NCBI RefSeq assembly: GCF_000576595.1
Contig: NZ_AWSA01000002.1
Span: 1-64,000, forward strand
Length of the DNA: 64,000 nt
Direction: 5' to 3'
Source of the DNA: Intrasporangium oryzae NRRL B-24470
GTDB taxonomy: Bacteria; Actinomycetota; Actinomycetes; Actinomycetales; Dermatophilaceae
Shown: positions 25,131 to 33,497 of the stretch, piece by piece
Position numbering within the stretch: the first letter of the stretch is position 1
Layout: the number at the start of each line of letters is the position of its first letter
Translations under genes and position numbers: made by a program
The notes under the pieces: model-generated
What the model saw: the letters and a program-made list of their open reading frames with translations, nothing else
Told to the model about the DNA's origin: nothing
Databases searched by the model: none

Positions 25131-25174
25131 CACACCTGCCGGGAACACGCGCCACACCTGCCGGGAACACGCGC
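25131..25174. repeat. Perfect 22-bp tandem duplication
   Basis: Two identical 22-bp units beginning CACACCTGCC lie head to tail (25131-25152, 25153-25174). They are followed by a diverged inverted half, CACACAGGTGGCGGG. The repeat sits between the NTPase gene and the SHOCT gene and could modulate the promoter of the latter. Confidence 0.7.
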
Positions 25175-25240
25175 CGTCACACAGGTGGCGGGCACACCAT
25201 TGAGGTATGAGGCTGCTGTGCCTCGATGGGAGAGACGGAC

Positions 25241-25495
25241 ATGTGGAACTACGGCATGGGCTGGGGCATGGGTCCTGCCATGTGGGTCATCCTGGCCCTC
25301 GGGACCATCGGCTTCTGGGCCCTGGTCATCTGGGTCGTTCGTGAGCTGGTGCGGGCACGCCCCGTGACGCGCGAGTCGTCGTCGCCCGAGCCGCGGGACG
25401 ACCCGCTGCGGCTGCTCGACGAGCGGCTCGCCCGTGGGGAGATCGACACCGAGGAGTACGAGCGCATCCGACGCGTCCTCACGGCGAAGCGCTGA
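25241..25495 (+). CDS. Small membrane protein with SHOCT domain
   Basis: An 84-residue protein. One membrane helix (about residues 13-35: MWVILALGTIGFWALVIWVV) follows a Met/Gly/Trp-rich N-terminus. The C-terminal SHOCT motif reads PLRLLDERLARGEIDTEEY then ERIRRVL. SHOCT domains oligomerise or modulate partners. The ATG at 25241 is preferred because GGGAGAG lies just upstream. An in-frame ATG at 25226 would leave no ribosome site. Confidence 0.85.
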   Translation: MWNYGMGWGMGPAMWVILALGTIGFWALVIWVVRELVRARPVTRESSSPEPRDDPLRLLDERLARGEIDTEEYERIRRVLTAKR

Positions 25496-25567
25496 CGAGG
25501 CACGCCGTGAGACGCACGCAACGCGACGGAGGCGCCGCTGGGAGGCGGTCGCGACGTGGCGGGGAGA

Positions 25568-26377
25568 TCAGGGCGCGTAGATGTACTTCATCCCGCTGAT
25601 GTCGGTCAGGGTGCGCGTGTCGTAACGGCCCGGACCGGCCAGCGCGTTCATCTCGAGGATGGTCACCTGGTTGCCGTTGACGGCCGTCACCCAGGCGACA
25701 TGGCCGGCGCTCGAGGAGCCGTAGACGCCGGGCTGCATCACGACGATCGACCGCACCCTCGGCGTCCCGCTGACGGTGTAGCCGGCATTCGCCGCGCCCC
25801 ACGCCCAGGTCAAGGCGTTCCCGGTGAAGCCACCCAGGTAGTAGCCCTCGGACCTGTGCCACTGCTCGAGCGCGCCCCACGTGCACTGGCCGTAGGTGGC
25901 CCAGTTGTAGGACGAACGCTTGCCGACCGTGGCGCGCGTTGTGTTCGACGTCGACTTGACGGCCGCGGTGGAGTTGAGCAGCGTCCGGCGGGTGAGCGAG
26001 CGGGAGGCCGCCAGCGCCGCCTCCTTGCGCTGCTTGAGAACGACGTCCTCGATCACCGTCGGGGCGCTCGAGCCGCCGGCGCGCGTCGCCCCGGATGCGA
26101 GGCCGATCGCCGAGAGCGCGTCGTCGGAGACGGGCAGGCCGGCGGCGGGACCCACGACCGCGGGGATGCTTCCCGTCGTGTCGCCGAGGCCCGCGCCGGC
26201 CACGGGCTCGCCGGCCCCGGCCGAGGGCGAGAAGGAGGCGATGAGCCCTCCTGAGGCGGCGACGATCGCGGCGCCCTTGACGGCGGGCTGAGCGGACTCC
26301 TTCGCGATCAGCCGCAGCTCGACGAGCGGGTTGTAGCGGCCTGGGGTGCGGTGACGACCAGCGGACACAACAGTCAT
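25568..26377 (-). CDS. CHAP-domain cell-wall hydrolase
   Basis: A 269-residue protein. A basic N-terminus and hydrophobic stretch (about residues 35-50) are followed by a linker and a C-terminal CHAP amidase/endopeptidase domain. Its catalytic Cys lies in YGQCTWGALEQW and its His in SSSAGHVAWVTAV. An NQVTILEMNAL segment follows near the end. It is likely exported to cleave peptidoglycan. The start is ATG 26377 with GAGAGG upstream. Its leader carries a c-di-AMP riboswitch, as is usual for actinobacterial wall hydrolases. Confidence 0.87.
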   Translation of the reverse strand: MTVVSAGRHRTPGRYNPLVELRLIAKESAQPAVKGAAIVAASGGLIASFSPSAGAGEPVAGAGLGDTTGSIPAVVGPAAGLPVSDDALSAIGLASGATRAGGSSAPTVIEDVVLKQRKEAALAASRSLTRRTLLNSTAAVKSTSNTTRATVGKRSSYNWATYGQCTWGALEQWHRSEGYYLGGFTGNALTWAWGAANAGYTVSGTPRVRSIVVMQPGVYGSSSAGHVAWVTAVNGNQVTILEMNALAGPGRYDTRTLTDISGMKYIYAP

Positions 26378-26387
26378 GGGCAGCCTC

Positions 26388-26585
26388 TCGAACGCCTGCG
26401 AGGTGAGCTGTCGGGTTCGGGCGCGAGGTGCTGCTCGCCCGGTCTCCGCAGGGCCGGTCGGCCCCTTGAGGACTTCACCCCAGGACGTCTCGCGACGTCC
26501 GTCGAACGGTGGGTCCCCCGCTCCTGCCATTGAGTTCCTGGGGCTCGCGGTTCGGTGGCAGGACTCGGCGGGTCGAACCGGAGCA
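26388..26585 (-). promoter_or_regulatory. c-di-AMP riboswitch (ydaO-yuaA type)
   Basis: The leader on the reverse strand carries the conserved ydaO blocks in order: GAGCCCCAGGAACTC, GCGGGGGACCCACC, GGGGTGAAGTCC, a GGAGACCGGGCGAG stem, AACCCGACAGCTCACCTC, and GCAGGCG. It ends about 11 nt before the CHAP hydrolase start. High c-di-AMP would be expected to turn the gene off. The assignment comes from motif order read by eye, not from a covariance model. Confidence 0.85.
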
Positions 26586-26638
26586 TCACCTCAGCCGGAG
26601 GCGACTGACCGCGACCCTATTGCGGAACCGGCCAGATG

Positions 26639-27643
26639 TCACGCATTGATGACGAAATCGCCCTCCCCGGCCGTCATCCCGGGCGTGTCCCCCGGGACCT
26701 CGCCGATGTGGACCAAGGCGTCGCCGCGGTTGACGAGCGGCGCCTGGGTCCGGCCGATGACGATCCCGGGCCGGTCGGCCCGGATGAGACGGACGCGCTT
26801 GCCGAACGAGTCGGAGAGCCCGCCGAGCCGGTCGCCGGTCTCCACGCGCTGGCCGAGGGCTGCGTCGAGCTGGAGGATGCCGGTCCCCGGTGCTCGGACC
26901 CAGCCGCTCTGGCGGCAGACGAGGCTCTCCTGGGGCGGCTCGCCCTCGGGCGCGTCGATCATGCCGAGCGCGGCGAGGACCCTGCGGACGCCGAGCACCC
27001 CGGCCTCGATCGCCCACTCGTCGAACCGCCAGGCCTCGCCACCCTCGTAGAGCAGCACCGTGGCGCCCCGGTCGCGGGCGGCCGACCGCAGCGAGCCGTC
27101 GCGCAGCTTGGCGTGGTACATGACCGGCGCACCGAACGCCTCGGCCAGCTTGCGGGTCCTGGGGTCGTCGAGGTCGGCGCGGATCTGCGGCAGGTTGGTC
27201 CGCCGGTCGGCGCCGGTGTGCATGTCGATGCCGACCTCGCACTTGGCGACCACCTCGGTCATCATGAGGTGGGCGATGCGACCGGCCAACGACCCTCGCG
27301 CCGAGCCGGGGAACGACCGGTTGAGGTCGCGCCGGTCGGGGAGGTAGCGCTCCCCCGCCATGAAGCCGAGGACGTTGACGATGGGCACGGCGATGAGGGT
27401 GCCGTTGAAGGTCTTCGGCGAGAGCCGGGCCAGGACCCGGCGGACGACCTCCACCCCGACGACCTCGTCGCCGTGGATGGCGGCGTTGATCCACACCGTG
27501 GGGCCGTCCTGGCGCCCATGGACGACGCGCACCGGGAGGCTCACGTCGGCGCCGGTCACGAGGCGCGTGATGGGCAGGCCCACCTCGCGCATCGAGCCGG
27601 CGCGGATGCGGACCGTCCCGATCCCGAAGGATGCCCGGGGCAT
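26639..27643 (-). CDS. AstE/AspA-like zinc carboxypeptidase family protein
   Basis: A 334-residue M14-related protein of the succinylglutamate desuccinylase/aspartoacylase group. Zinc ligands are His57 and Glu60 (INAAIHGDE) and His142 (GIDMHTG). Further blocks are DLNRSFPGS and LLYEGGEAWRFDE. The C-terminal beta barrel carries SGWVRAPGTGILQLD. It hydrolyses an amide bond to an amino acid in related enzymes. The start ATG (27643) shares one base with the stop of the upstream RimB-like gene (TGATG), so the two are coupled. Proximity to rimK suggests that it acts on glutamate-modified products. Confidence 0.85.
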   Translation of the reverse strand: MPRASFGIGTVRIRAGSMREVGLPITRLVTGADVSLPVRVVHGRQDGPTVWINAAIHGDEVVGVEVVRRVLARLSPKTFNGTLIAVPIVNVLGFMAGERYLPDRRDLNRSFPGSARGSLAGRIAHLMMTEVVAKCEVGIDMHTGADRRTNLPQIRADLDDPRTRKLAEAFGAPVMYHAKLRDGSLRSAARDRGATVLLYEGGEAWRFDEWAIEAGVLGVRRVLAALGMIDAPEGEPPQESLVCRQSGWVRAPGTGILQLDAALGQRVETGDRLGGLSDSFGKRVRLIRADRPGIVIGRTQAPLVNRGDALVHIGEVPGDTPGMTAGEGDFVINA

Positions 27644-28119
27644 CAGCGTCCGCGATTCTTGCGGCGCACGACCCGCGGGGGCCGGCCACCGAGGTAGGAC
27701 CGGCTCGAGTCCACGACGAGTCCCTGGCGCAGGGCCTCCCGTCCGACCAGCATCCGGAAGCCCATCTCGTCGCGGTTGCTCAGCGACACCTCGGCCGTGA
27801 TCTCGCGGCCGACGAGGACGAGGTCCATGAGGACGACGACGCGCTCGGCGACGTGGCCGGACGAGCTCCGGACCGGCCGCAGGTCGTGGACGGGGCAGGT
27901 CACGACGGTGGAGTCCTCCGAGGAGCGCTGCCATGGGTGGATGGAGAAGCGGACCCACGGCCTGCCGTCCAGGTCGTACTCCTCGATGTCGAAGGCGTGA
28001 AGGGATGATGACCGTGCACCGGTGTCGAGCTTCGCCTTGACGAAGGGAACTCCGATGCCGGGCAGGGTGATCCACTCACGCCATCCTGCGATGGTGCTTG
28101 AATGGGGCAGCCCGGACAC
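27643..28119 (-). CDS. RimB/RloA2-like retropepsin-type aspartic protease
   Basis: A 158-residue member of the family often misnamed ATP-dependent zinc protease. The retropepsin-like motif is KLDTGARSSSLHA with Asp32, followed by the MGFRMLVGREALRQGLVVD block. In bacteria that encode RimB beside RimK, it trims glutamate tails that RimK adds to ribosomal protein S6. The start is GTG 28119, divergent from rimK by only 25 bp. No clear ribosome site is present, so the message may be near-leaderless. It is first in a two-gene operon with the AstE-like gene. Confidence 0.82.
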   Translation of the reverse strand: MSGLPHSSTIAGWREWITLPGIGVPFVKAKLDTGARSSSLHAFDIEEYDLDGRPWVRFSIHPWQRSSEDSTVVTCPVHDLRPVRSSSGHVAERVVVLMDLVLVGREITAEVSLSNRDEMGFRMLVGREALRQGLVVDSSRSYLGGRPPRVVRRKNRGR

Positions 28120-28144
28120 CCGACTATCTTTGCAGGCCCCTTCG

Positions 28145-29335
28145 ATGAAACTGGCGATACTCTCGCGCGCGCCCCGTGCCTACTCCACCCAACGCCTCCG
28201 CACTGCCGCTCTCGACCGTGGCCACACCGTCAAGGTCCTCGACACACTGCGCTTCGCGATCGACCTCTCGGGGCCCGACCCGGACCTGCAGTTCCGCGGC
28301 CGGCCGCTGTCCGACTACGACGCGATCCTGCCGCGCATCGGCAACTCGATCACCTACTTCGGCACGGCTGTCGTGCGCCAGTTCGAGCAGATGGACATCT
28401 ACACGCCCAACACGGCCAACGGGATCTCCAACGCCCGCGACAAGCTCCGGGCCACCCAGATCCTCTCCCGCCACAACATCGGTATGCCGGCGACGACGTT
28501 CGTGCGCAACCGCGCCGACGTGATCCCGGCGATCGAGCGGGTCGGTGGCGCGCCGGTCGTCATCAAGCTCCTCGAGGGCACGCAGGGCATCGGGGTCATC
28601 CTCGCGCCCGAGCTCAAGGTGGCCGAGGCGATCATCGAGACCCTGCACAGCACCCGGCAGAACGTCCTCATCCAGAGCTTCGTCACCGAGAGCAAGGGCC
28701 GCGACATCCGCGCCCTCGTCGTCGGCGACCGGGTCGTCGCGGCGATGCGACGCACGGCCAAGGGCGACGAGTTCCGCTCCAACGTCCACCGCGGCGGGTC
28801 GGTGGAGCCGGTCGACCTGAGCCCGGCCTTCGAGGAGGCCGCCGTCCGGTCGGCGCAGATCATGGGCCTGCGGGTCGCCGGAGTCGACATGCTCGAGGGC
28901 AACGAGGGGCCGCTCGTCATGGAGGTCAACTCCTCCCCCGGGCTCGAGGGGATCGAGAACGCCACCAAGCTCGACGTCGCCGGCGCGATCATCGACTACA
29001 TCGCCGGCCAGGTCGCCTTCCCGGAGATCGACGTCCGCCAGCGGCTCACCGTCTCGACGGGCTACGGAGTCGCCGAGCTCGTCGTCCACGCCGCGGCAGA
29101 CCTCGTCGGCAAGAACATCGGCGACTCCGGGCTCTCCGAGCGCGACATCACCGTCCTCACGCTGCACCGCGGCACGACGGTCATCCCCAATCCCCGTCGG
29201 GGTCTCCAGCTCGAGGCCGAGGACCGGCTGCTCTGCTTCGGCAAGCTCGAGGAGATGCGCTCGATGGTCCCCGAGCGACGCCGGCGCCGCGCCAAGGTCA
29301 AGAAGCTCCCCAAGGAGCCGATCCACACCGGTTGA
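28145..29335 (+). CDS. rimK: RimK-type ATP-grasp ligase fused to a C-terminal RCK_C (TrkA-C) domain
   Basis: The product is 396 residues. Residues 1-292 are RimK-like: MKLAILSRAPRAYST, PRIGNSITYFG, ATP-binding VIKLLEGTQGIGV (Lys141), and Mg ligands Asp248, Glu260 and Asn262 in VAGVDML and VMEVNSSPGLEGIE. E. coli RimK adds glutamates to the S6 C-terminus and is about 300 residues. Here about 100 residues are added: an RCK_C ligand-binding fold (about 300-372, VGKNIGDSGLSERDITVLTL and LEAEDRLLCFGK) and a Lys/Arg-rich tail. RCK_C domains sense ions or nucleotides such as c-di-AMP, so activity may be allosterically controlled (inference). The start is ATG 28145. Confidence 0.9.
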   Translation: MKLAILSRAPRAYSTQRLRTAALDRGHTVKVLDTLRFAIDLSGPDPDLQFRGRPLSDYDAILPRIGNSITYFGTAVVRQFEQMDIYTPNTANGISNARDKLRATQILSRHNIGMPATTFVRNRADVIPAIERVGGAPVVIKLLEGTQGIGVILAPELKVAEAIIETLHSTRQNVLIQSFVTESKGRDIRALVVGDRVVAAMRRTAKGDEFRSNVHRGGSVEPVDLSPAFEEAAVRSAQIMGLRVAGVDMLEGNEGPLVMEVNSSPGLEGIENATKLDVAGAIIDYIAGQVAFPEIDVRQRLTVSTGYGVAELVVHAAADLVGKNIGDSGLSERDITVLTLHRGTTVIPNPRRGLQLEAEDRLLCFGKLEEMRSMVPERRRRRAKVKKLPKEPIHTG

Positions 29336-29347
29336 TCGCACGGCTGG

Positions 29348-29414
29348 CGTATGCCGCTGACCGGGCCCCGCGCCCCGGGTGGCCTCCGCGTGGGGCCGGG
29401 CCACGCGGCATACG
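29348..29414. terminator. GC-rich hairpin downstream of rimK with GTATGCCGC stem
   Basis: CGTATGCCGC (29348-29357) pairs with GCGGCATACG (29405-29414). Inner CCGGGCCCC and GGGGCCGGG segments can extend the structure. It begins 12 bp after the rimK stop and has no T-run. It probably marks the 3' end of the transcript. Its stem is the over-represented motif. Confidence 0.55.
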
Positions 29415-29645
29415 TCGGCCTCGCGTTCGCCGATCACGCACCCTGGTCACGGATGCGGTCGTCGCCGGTCCTGTGACTTGCCGGTGACTTGCCGAGATTT
29501 CCCCCATCAGGGACAGGGCCGCCCTAAGGTGGAATGAACCGATCGACGTCGGGCGCACGGATCGGGCGCCGCGGCTCGGGCGGTTCGGGGGATAGGGCAC
29601 ACTGATCCACACAGCATCGACCAGCCTGAGGGGGGTGGCCAGCAG
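29415..29645. other. Intergenic region before the M23 peptidase gene
   Basis: With the preceding hairpin this makes a 310-bp gene-free interval. It should hold the promoter of the M23 gene. A direct repeat of GACTTGCCG (29476, 29488) is visible, but no confident -10/-35 pair or riboswitch was found. Confidence 0.4.
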
Positions 29646-30947
29646 GTGCAGGACCCGAAGCCGCACGACGACGGCCCGGTCATCGTCCATGTCAGGATGA
29701 CCGGCCGACTCGTGCCGTTCGCTGCCGGCGTGGTCGTGTTCGCCTTCCTGCCCTCGCTCGTCGCCAGCCCGCACGGTCCCGAGGCCCGTCAGGTCGTGCT
29801 CGAGGCCGACTCAGTGGCGATCCCGGCCGCCTTCGGGGGCCCCGCGAGCGCAGTGCCGGGTCAGTCCACGGTGGCCGACGGGCCCGCAGCCGCGACCGAG
29901 GGAGCGGCCATGGGCGCGGCGGTCGGCGGAGGGTTCTTCCTCTTCCCTGACGTCTCGTTCACGCCCGCGCCCTTCGGCTCGGTCACACCGACCACGGTCC
30001 CAGCCGCCCTGGGTCCGCTCTATGCCGGGTTCGCGTTCATCCACCCGGTTCCCGGCGGCGAGGTCTCGCCCTTCGGCCCACGCATCCATCCGGTTCTCGG
30101 ACGCCCGATGTTCCACACCGGCATCGACCTCATGGCAGCCTGCGGGACCCCCATCCGCGCGGCGGCCGACGGCACGGTCATCTACGCCAGGCAGTCCGCC
30201 TCCTGGGGGCTGCGCACGATCATCCAGCACACGCCCGGCCTCAAGACCGCCTACGGCCACCAGTCGAAGTTCCTCGTCAAGGAGGGCGACGTCGTCAAGC
30301 AGGGCCAGGTCATCGGGCTCGTCGGCACGACCGGCTGGTCGACGGGGTGCCACCTGCACTTCGACGTCATCGTCAACGACCGCTACACCGACCCGGCCCC
30401 CTATCTCGGCTTCCCGGCCTCGCGCGCCGACTCCATCCCGTTTGCCGCTGCGCCCGCGTACGTGGTCGACCGCGGCGGAACGGTGGTCCACACCGTCGAG
30501 GACGGCGACGTCCCCGTGCCCAACTACGACCCGACCGGCCCGACGGCGGGCACCTCGATCCCGGGCACCCCGACGCCGGCTCCCACGAGCACGACTCCGA
30601 CCTCGAGCCCGACCTCCACCACGAGCCAGCCGACGACCTCGATGACCTCGACGCCTCCGGCGACGACGACCACGACTCCGCCGCCCACGAGCACGACGAC
30701 CGCCCCGCCGCCGACCTCCACCGGCTCGACGACCACGTCGACGACGCCCGCGACGACGGCCACCACGACGGCCACCACGACGCAGGCCACCTCCGCGCCG
30801 GCGACGACGACCGCGGGTTCGACGGCCGCAGCCGAGCCCTCCACGAGCACCACGTCCGTGGCCACGCCGAGCGACACGACGACCACCACGACGAGCGGGA
30901 GCACGGCGGCTGCCGAGCCGACCACCAGCACGACCACGGCTCCCTGA
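29646..30947 (+). CDS. M23 family metallopeptidase with Thr/Ser-rich tail
   Basis: A 433-residue exported protein. A hydrophobic segment at about 19-40 is a signal or anchor. The LytM domain (about 135-260) has Zn ligands in FHTGIDL and GCHLHFD, within HPVPGGEVSPFGPRIHPVLG and a KTAYGHQSKFLV segment. These enzymes cut peptidoglycan cross-bridges. The last 140 residues are a low-complexity Thr/Ser/Pro tail, likely wall-spanning or glycosylated. The GTG at 29646 follows a GAGGGGGG run. An ATG at 29697 is an alternative start. Confidence 0.87.
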   Translation: MQDPKPHDDGPVIVHVRMTGRLVPFAAGVVVFAFLPSLVASPHGPEARQVVLEADSVAIPAAFGGPASAVPGQSTVADGPAAATEGAAMGAAVGGGFFLFPDVSFTPAPFGSVTPTTVPAALGPLYAGFAFIHPVPGGEVSPFGPRIHPVLGRPMFHTGIDLMAACGTPIRAAADGTVIYARQSASWGLRTIIQHTPGLKTAYGHQSKFLVKEGDVVKQGQVIGLVGTTGWSTGCHLHFDVIVNDRYTDPAPYLGFPASRADSIPFAAAPAYVVDRGGTVVHTVEDGDVPVPNYDPTGPTAGTSIPGTPTPAPTSTTPTSSPTSTTSQPTTSMTSTPPATTTTTPPPTSTTTAPPPTSTGSTTTSTTPATTATTTATTTQATSAPATTTAGSTAAAEPSTSTTSVATPSDTTTTTTSGSTAAAEPTTSTTTAP

Positions 30948-31046
30948 GGCACCGGAGGCACCGGCCCGCGTCGCGGGGGGGTGTCCGTGACCTCACGATT
31001 CAGCGACTCTCGGGGCCTGGACCTCCCCGACGGGCGGTCCAGCCGA

Positions 31047-31052
31047 TAGGTT
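31047..31052 (+). promoter_or_regulatory. -10 box (TAGGTT) of a leaderless gluA transcript
   Basis: TAGGTT ends 6 nt before the ATG at 31059, with no ribosome-binding site between. This supports the longer start of the ATPase gene. Confidence 0.5.
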
Positions 31053-31058
31053 GCGGCA

Positions 31059-31850
31059 ATGGACGAACTGAAGCCGGACCAGGTCGACCCGTCTGAAGAC
31101 TCCTCCCGACCGCGCGAGCCCATGGTGGTCATCGAAGGCGTCAACAAGCACTTCGGCGACCTGCACGTCCTGAGGGACATCAATCTCACGGTCGGCAAGG
31201 GCGAGGTCGTCGTCATCCTGGGACCGTCCGGTTCGGGGAAGTCGACCCTCTGCCGGGCCATCAACCGGCTCGAGACCGTGGAGTCCGGCACGATCGCCGT
31301 CGACGGCAACCCGCTACCCGAGGAGGGCAAGCCCCTCGCCCAGCTGCGGGCCGATGTCGGGATGGTCTTCCAGTCGTTCAACCTCTTCGCGCACAAGACG
31401 ATCCGCGACAACGTCACGCTCGGCCCGATCAAGGTGCGCAAGAAGTCGAAGGACGAGGCGAACGCCCTGGCCGACCGGCTCCTCGAGCGCGTCGGGGTCG
31501 CGGAGCAGGCCGAGAAGTTCCCGGCACAGCTCTCCGGCGGTCAGCAGCAGCGCGTCGCGATCGCCCGGTCCCTCGCCATGGGGCCCAAGGTCATGCTCTT
31601 CGACGAGCCCACCTCCGCCCTCGACCCGGAGATGGTCAACGAGGTCCTCGACGTCATGGTCGGCCTCGCCAAGGAGGGGATGACGATGATCGTGGTGACC
31701 CACGAGATGGGCTTCGCCCGCAAGGCCGCCGACCGCGTCGTCTTCATGGCCGACGGCCAGGTCGTCGAGGTGGCCACGCCGGACGAGTTCTTCACCAACC
31801 CCAGGAGTGACCGAGCCAAGGACTTCCTCGGCAAGATCCTCACTCACTGA
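31059..31850 (+). CDS. gluA: Polar amino acid ABC transporter ATPase (GluA-like)
   Basis: A 263-residue ATPase. Walker A is GPSGSGKST, the Q-loop is in [14 protein letters not shown], the signature is LSGGQQQR, Walker B is [12 protein letters not shown], and the H-loop is VVTHEMGF. The sequence is typical of glutamate/glutamine importers. The start at 31059 is supported by a TAGGTT -10 box 6 nt upstream (leaderless). An internal ATG at 31122 is also possible. It is first gene of a four-gene importer operon with order ATPase, binding protein, permease, permease, as in corynebacterial gluABCD. Confidence 0.9.
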   Translation: MDELKPDQVDPSEDSSRPREPMVVIEGVNKHFGDLHVLRDINLTVGKGEVVVILGPSGSGKSTLCRAINRLETVESGTIAVDGNPLPEEGKPLAQLRADVGMVFQSFNLFAHKTIRDNVTLGPIKVRKKSKDEANALADRLLERVGVAEQAEKFPAQLSGGQQQRVAIARSLAMGPKVMLFDEPTSALDPEMVNEVLDVMVGLAKEGMTMIVVTHEMGFARKAADRVVFMADGQVVEVATPDEFFTNPRSDRAKDFLGKILTH

Positions 31851-31908
31851 CGCAGGGAGGGCGGGCGCACCCAGGCGCCGCCCGGCATTCACGACAGGGA
31901 GGAAACCC

Positions 31909-32739
31909 ATGAAGGCACGATTCGGTGCAGCGGCGGCGGCGGTCGCCCTCGCGCTGTCCCTCGCCGCGTGCGGCTCGAGCAGCGACTCGGGCAGCGGCAG
32001 CAGCGGCGGGACGAAGCTCAAGATCGGCATCAAGTTCGACCAGCCCGGCCTCGGGCTCAAGAAGGGCAGCGAGTACACCGGCTTCGACGTCGACGTCGCC
32101 AAGTACGTCGCGAAGCAGCTCGGCACGAGCGAGGGCGACATCACGTGGGTCCAGGCCCCGAGCGCCCAGCGCGAGACGCTCATCTCGACCGGCCAGGTCG
32201 ACTTCGTCGTCGCGACGTACTCGATCACCGACAAGCGCAAGGAGAAGGTGTCCTTCGCCGGGCCGTACTTCATCGCCGGGCAGGACCTCCTCGTCCGGGC
32301 CGACGACACGTCGATCACCGGCCCGGAGACCCTTACGGGCAAGAAGCTGTGCTCGGTCAAGGGCTCGACCTCGGCGCAGAAGGTCAAGGACAAGTACCCC
32401 AACGTCCAGCTCCAGGAGTTCGCCACCTACTCCGAGTGCCTCCCGGCCCTGGCCACGGGCGGCGTCGACGCGCTGACGACCGACGACACGATCCTCGCCG
32501 GCTACGCGGCCCAGCCCGAGTTCAAGGGCAAGTTCAAGCTCGTCGGCAAGCCCTTCTCGACCGAGAACTACGGCATCGGCATCAAGAAGGGTGACACGGC
32601 CATGTGCCAGAAGATCACCGATGCCATCAAGAAGATGATCAGCGACGGCTCGTGGCAGAAGGCCCTCGACGCCAACCTCGGCCCGGCGGGCTACAAGCCG
32701 GGCACGGGCAACCCGCCCACCCCGGCGGCCTGCTCCTGA
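31909..32739 (+). CDS. gluB: Glutamate-type ABC transporter substrate-binding lipoprotein
   Basis: A 276-residue lipoprotein with signal peptide and lipobox LAAC (Cys21). It has the SBP_bac_3 fold: KIGIKFDQPGLGLKK, GFDVDVAKYVAKQLG, RETLISTGQVDFVVATYSIT, and VSFAGPYFIAGQDLLVR. Asp in VDFVVATYSIT and the Arg in KRKEKVSF fit an amino-acid ligand. The start is ATG 31909 with GGGAGGAAA. A stable hairpin follows the stop and probably raises its mRNA level over the permease genes. Confidence 0.9.
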   Translation: MKARFGAAAAAVALALSLAACGSSSDSGSGSSGGTKLKIGIKFDQPGLGLKKGSEYTGFDVDVAKYVAKQLGTSEGDITWVQAPSAQRETLISTGQVDFVVATYSITDKRKEKVSFAGPYFIAGQDLLVRADDTSITGPETLTGKKLCSVKGSTSAQKVKDKYPNVQLQEFATYSECLPALATGGVDALTTDDTILAGYAAQPEFKGKFKLVGKPFSTENYGIGIKKGDTAMCQKITDAIKKMISDGSWQKALDANLGPAGYKPGTGNPPTPAACS

Positions 32740-32750
32740 CCGACCCGGCG

Positions 32751-32786
32751 CGGTCGTGCGGTCACCAGCCGGTGGCCGCACGACCG
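32751..32786 (+). terminator. Intra-operon hairpin between gluB and gluC
   Basis: CGGTCGTGCGG (32751-32761) pairs perfectly with CCGCACGACCG (32776-32786). TCACC/GGTGG extends the stem inside. There is no T-run. It likely acts as a 3' mRNA stabiliser or partial attenuator, giving more binding protein than permease. Confidence 0.6.
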
Positions 32787-32819
32787 GCACCGGCCTGACC
32801 TGACAGCGGAAGGAGCGCC

Positions 32820-33497
32820 GTGCTCGACATCATCGAGAAGTACCCGATCCTCGGCGCGTTCGGGATGACCATCTACCTGACGTTCTTCTCGGCGATCGGC
32901 GCCCTCGTCATCGGCACGATCCTCGCCGTCATGCGCGTCTCCCCCGTCGGTGTGCTCCGCAGGCTGGGCTCCTTCTACGTCAACACGGTCCGCAACACAC
33001 CGCTGACGCTCATCCTCGTGCTCTGCTCGCTCGGGCTGCTCTACATCCTCGAGATCAACCTCGCCGACCCCAAGTCGCCGACCTCGATCGTCGACAACAA
33101 CATCCGCTGGGCCATCGTCGGCCTCGCCGTCTACCACGCCGCCTTCGTGTGCGAGGCGCTGCGCAGCGGCGTCAACACGGTCCCGACCGGTCAGGCCGAG
33201 GCCGCTCGGTCGATCGGCCTGACCTTCGGCCAGAGCCTCAGGGAGGTCATCCTCCCCCAGGCCTTCCGGGGAGCGATCGCGCCGCTCGGCTCGGTCCTCA
33301 TCGCCCTGACGAAGAACACGACGGTCGCGTCGATCATCGGCGTCTCCGAGGCCTCGGGCCTCATGAAGGAGATCATCGAGAACGAGACCGGAGGACTGCC
33401 CGTCTTCTTCGTCTTCGCGCTCGGCTTCGTGATCCTCACCCTGCCTGTCGGCGTCTTCTTCACCTCCCTCTCGCGACGCCTGGCGGTGAAGCGATGA
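32820..33497 (+). CDS. gluC: Amino acid ABC transporter permease (GluC-like)
   Basis: A 225-residue membrane protein with about five helices. The His/Glu/Gln-type BPD_transp_1 domain has the EAA loop near LRSGVNTVPTGQAEAARSIGL. Other features are VNTVRNTPLTLILV and LIALTKNTTVASIIGV. The start is GTG 32820 with AAGGAG. It overlaps gluD by 4 bp (ATGA). It forms a permease heterodimer with GluD. Confidence 0.9.
   Translation: MLDIIEKYPILGAFGMTIYLTFFSAIGALVIGTILAVMRVSPVGVLRRLGSFYVNTVRNTPLTLILVLCSLGLLYILEINLADPKSPTSIVDNNIRWAIVGLAVYHAAFVCEALRSGVNTVPTGQAEAARSIGLTFGQSLREVILPQAFRGAIAPLGSVLIALTKNTTVASIIGVSEASGLMKEIIENETGGLPVFFVFALGFVILTLPVGVFFTSLSRRLAVKR

Noticed and set aside
30590-30945. Repetitive CGACGAC/ACGACG sequence
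   Set aside because: It encodes the Thr/Ser/Pro-rich tail of the M23 peptidase in frame; not a CRISPR or a separate repeat element.
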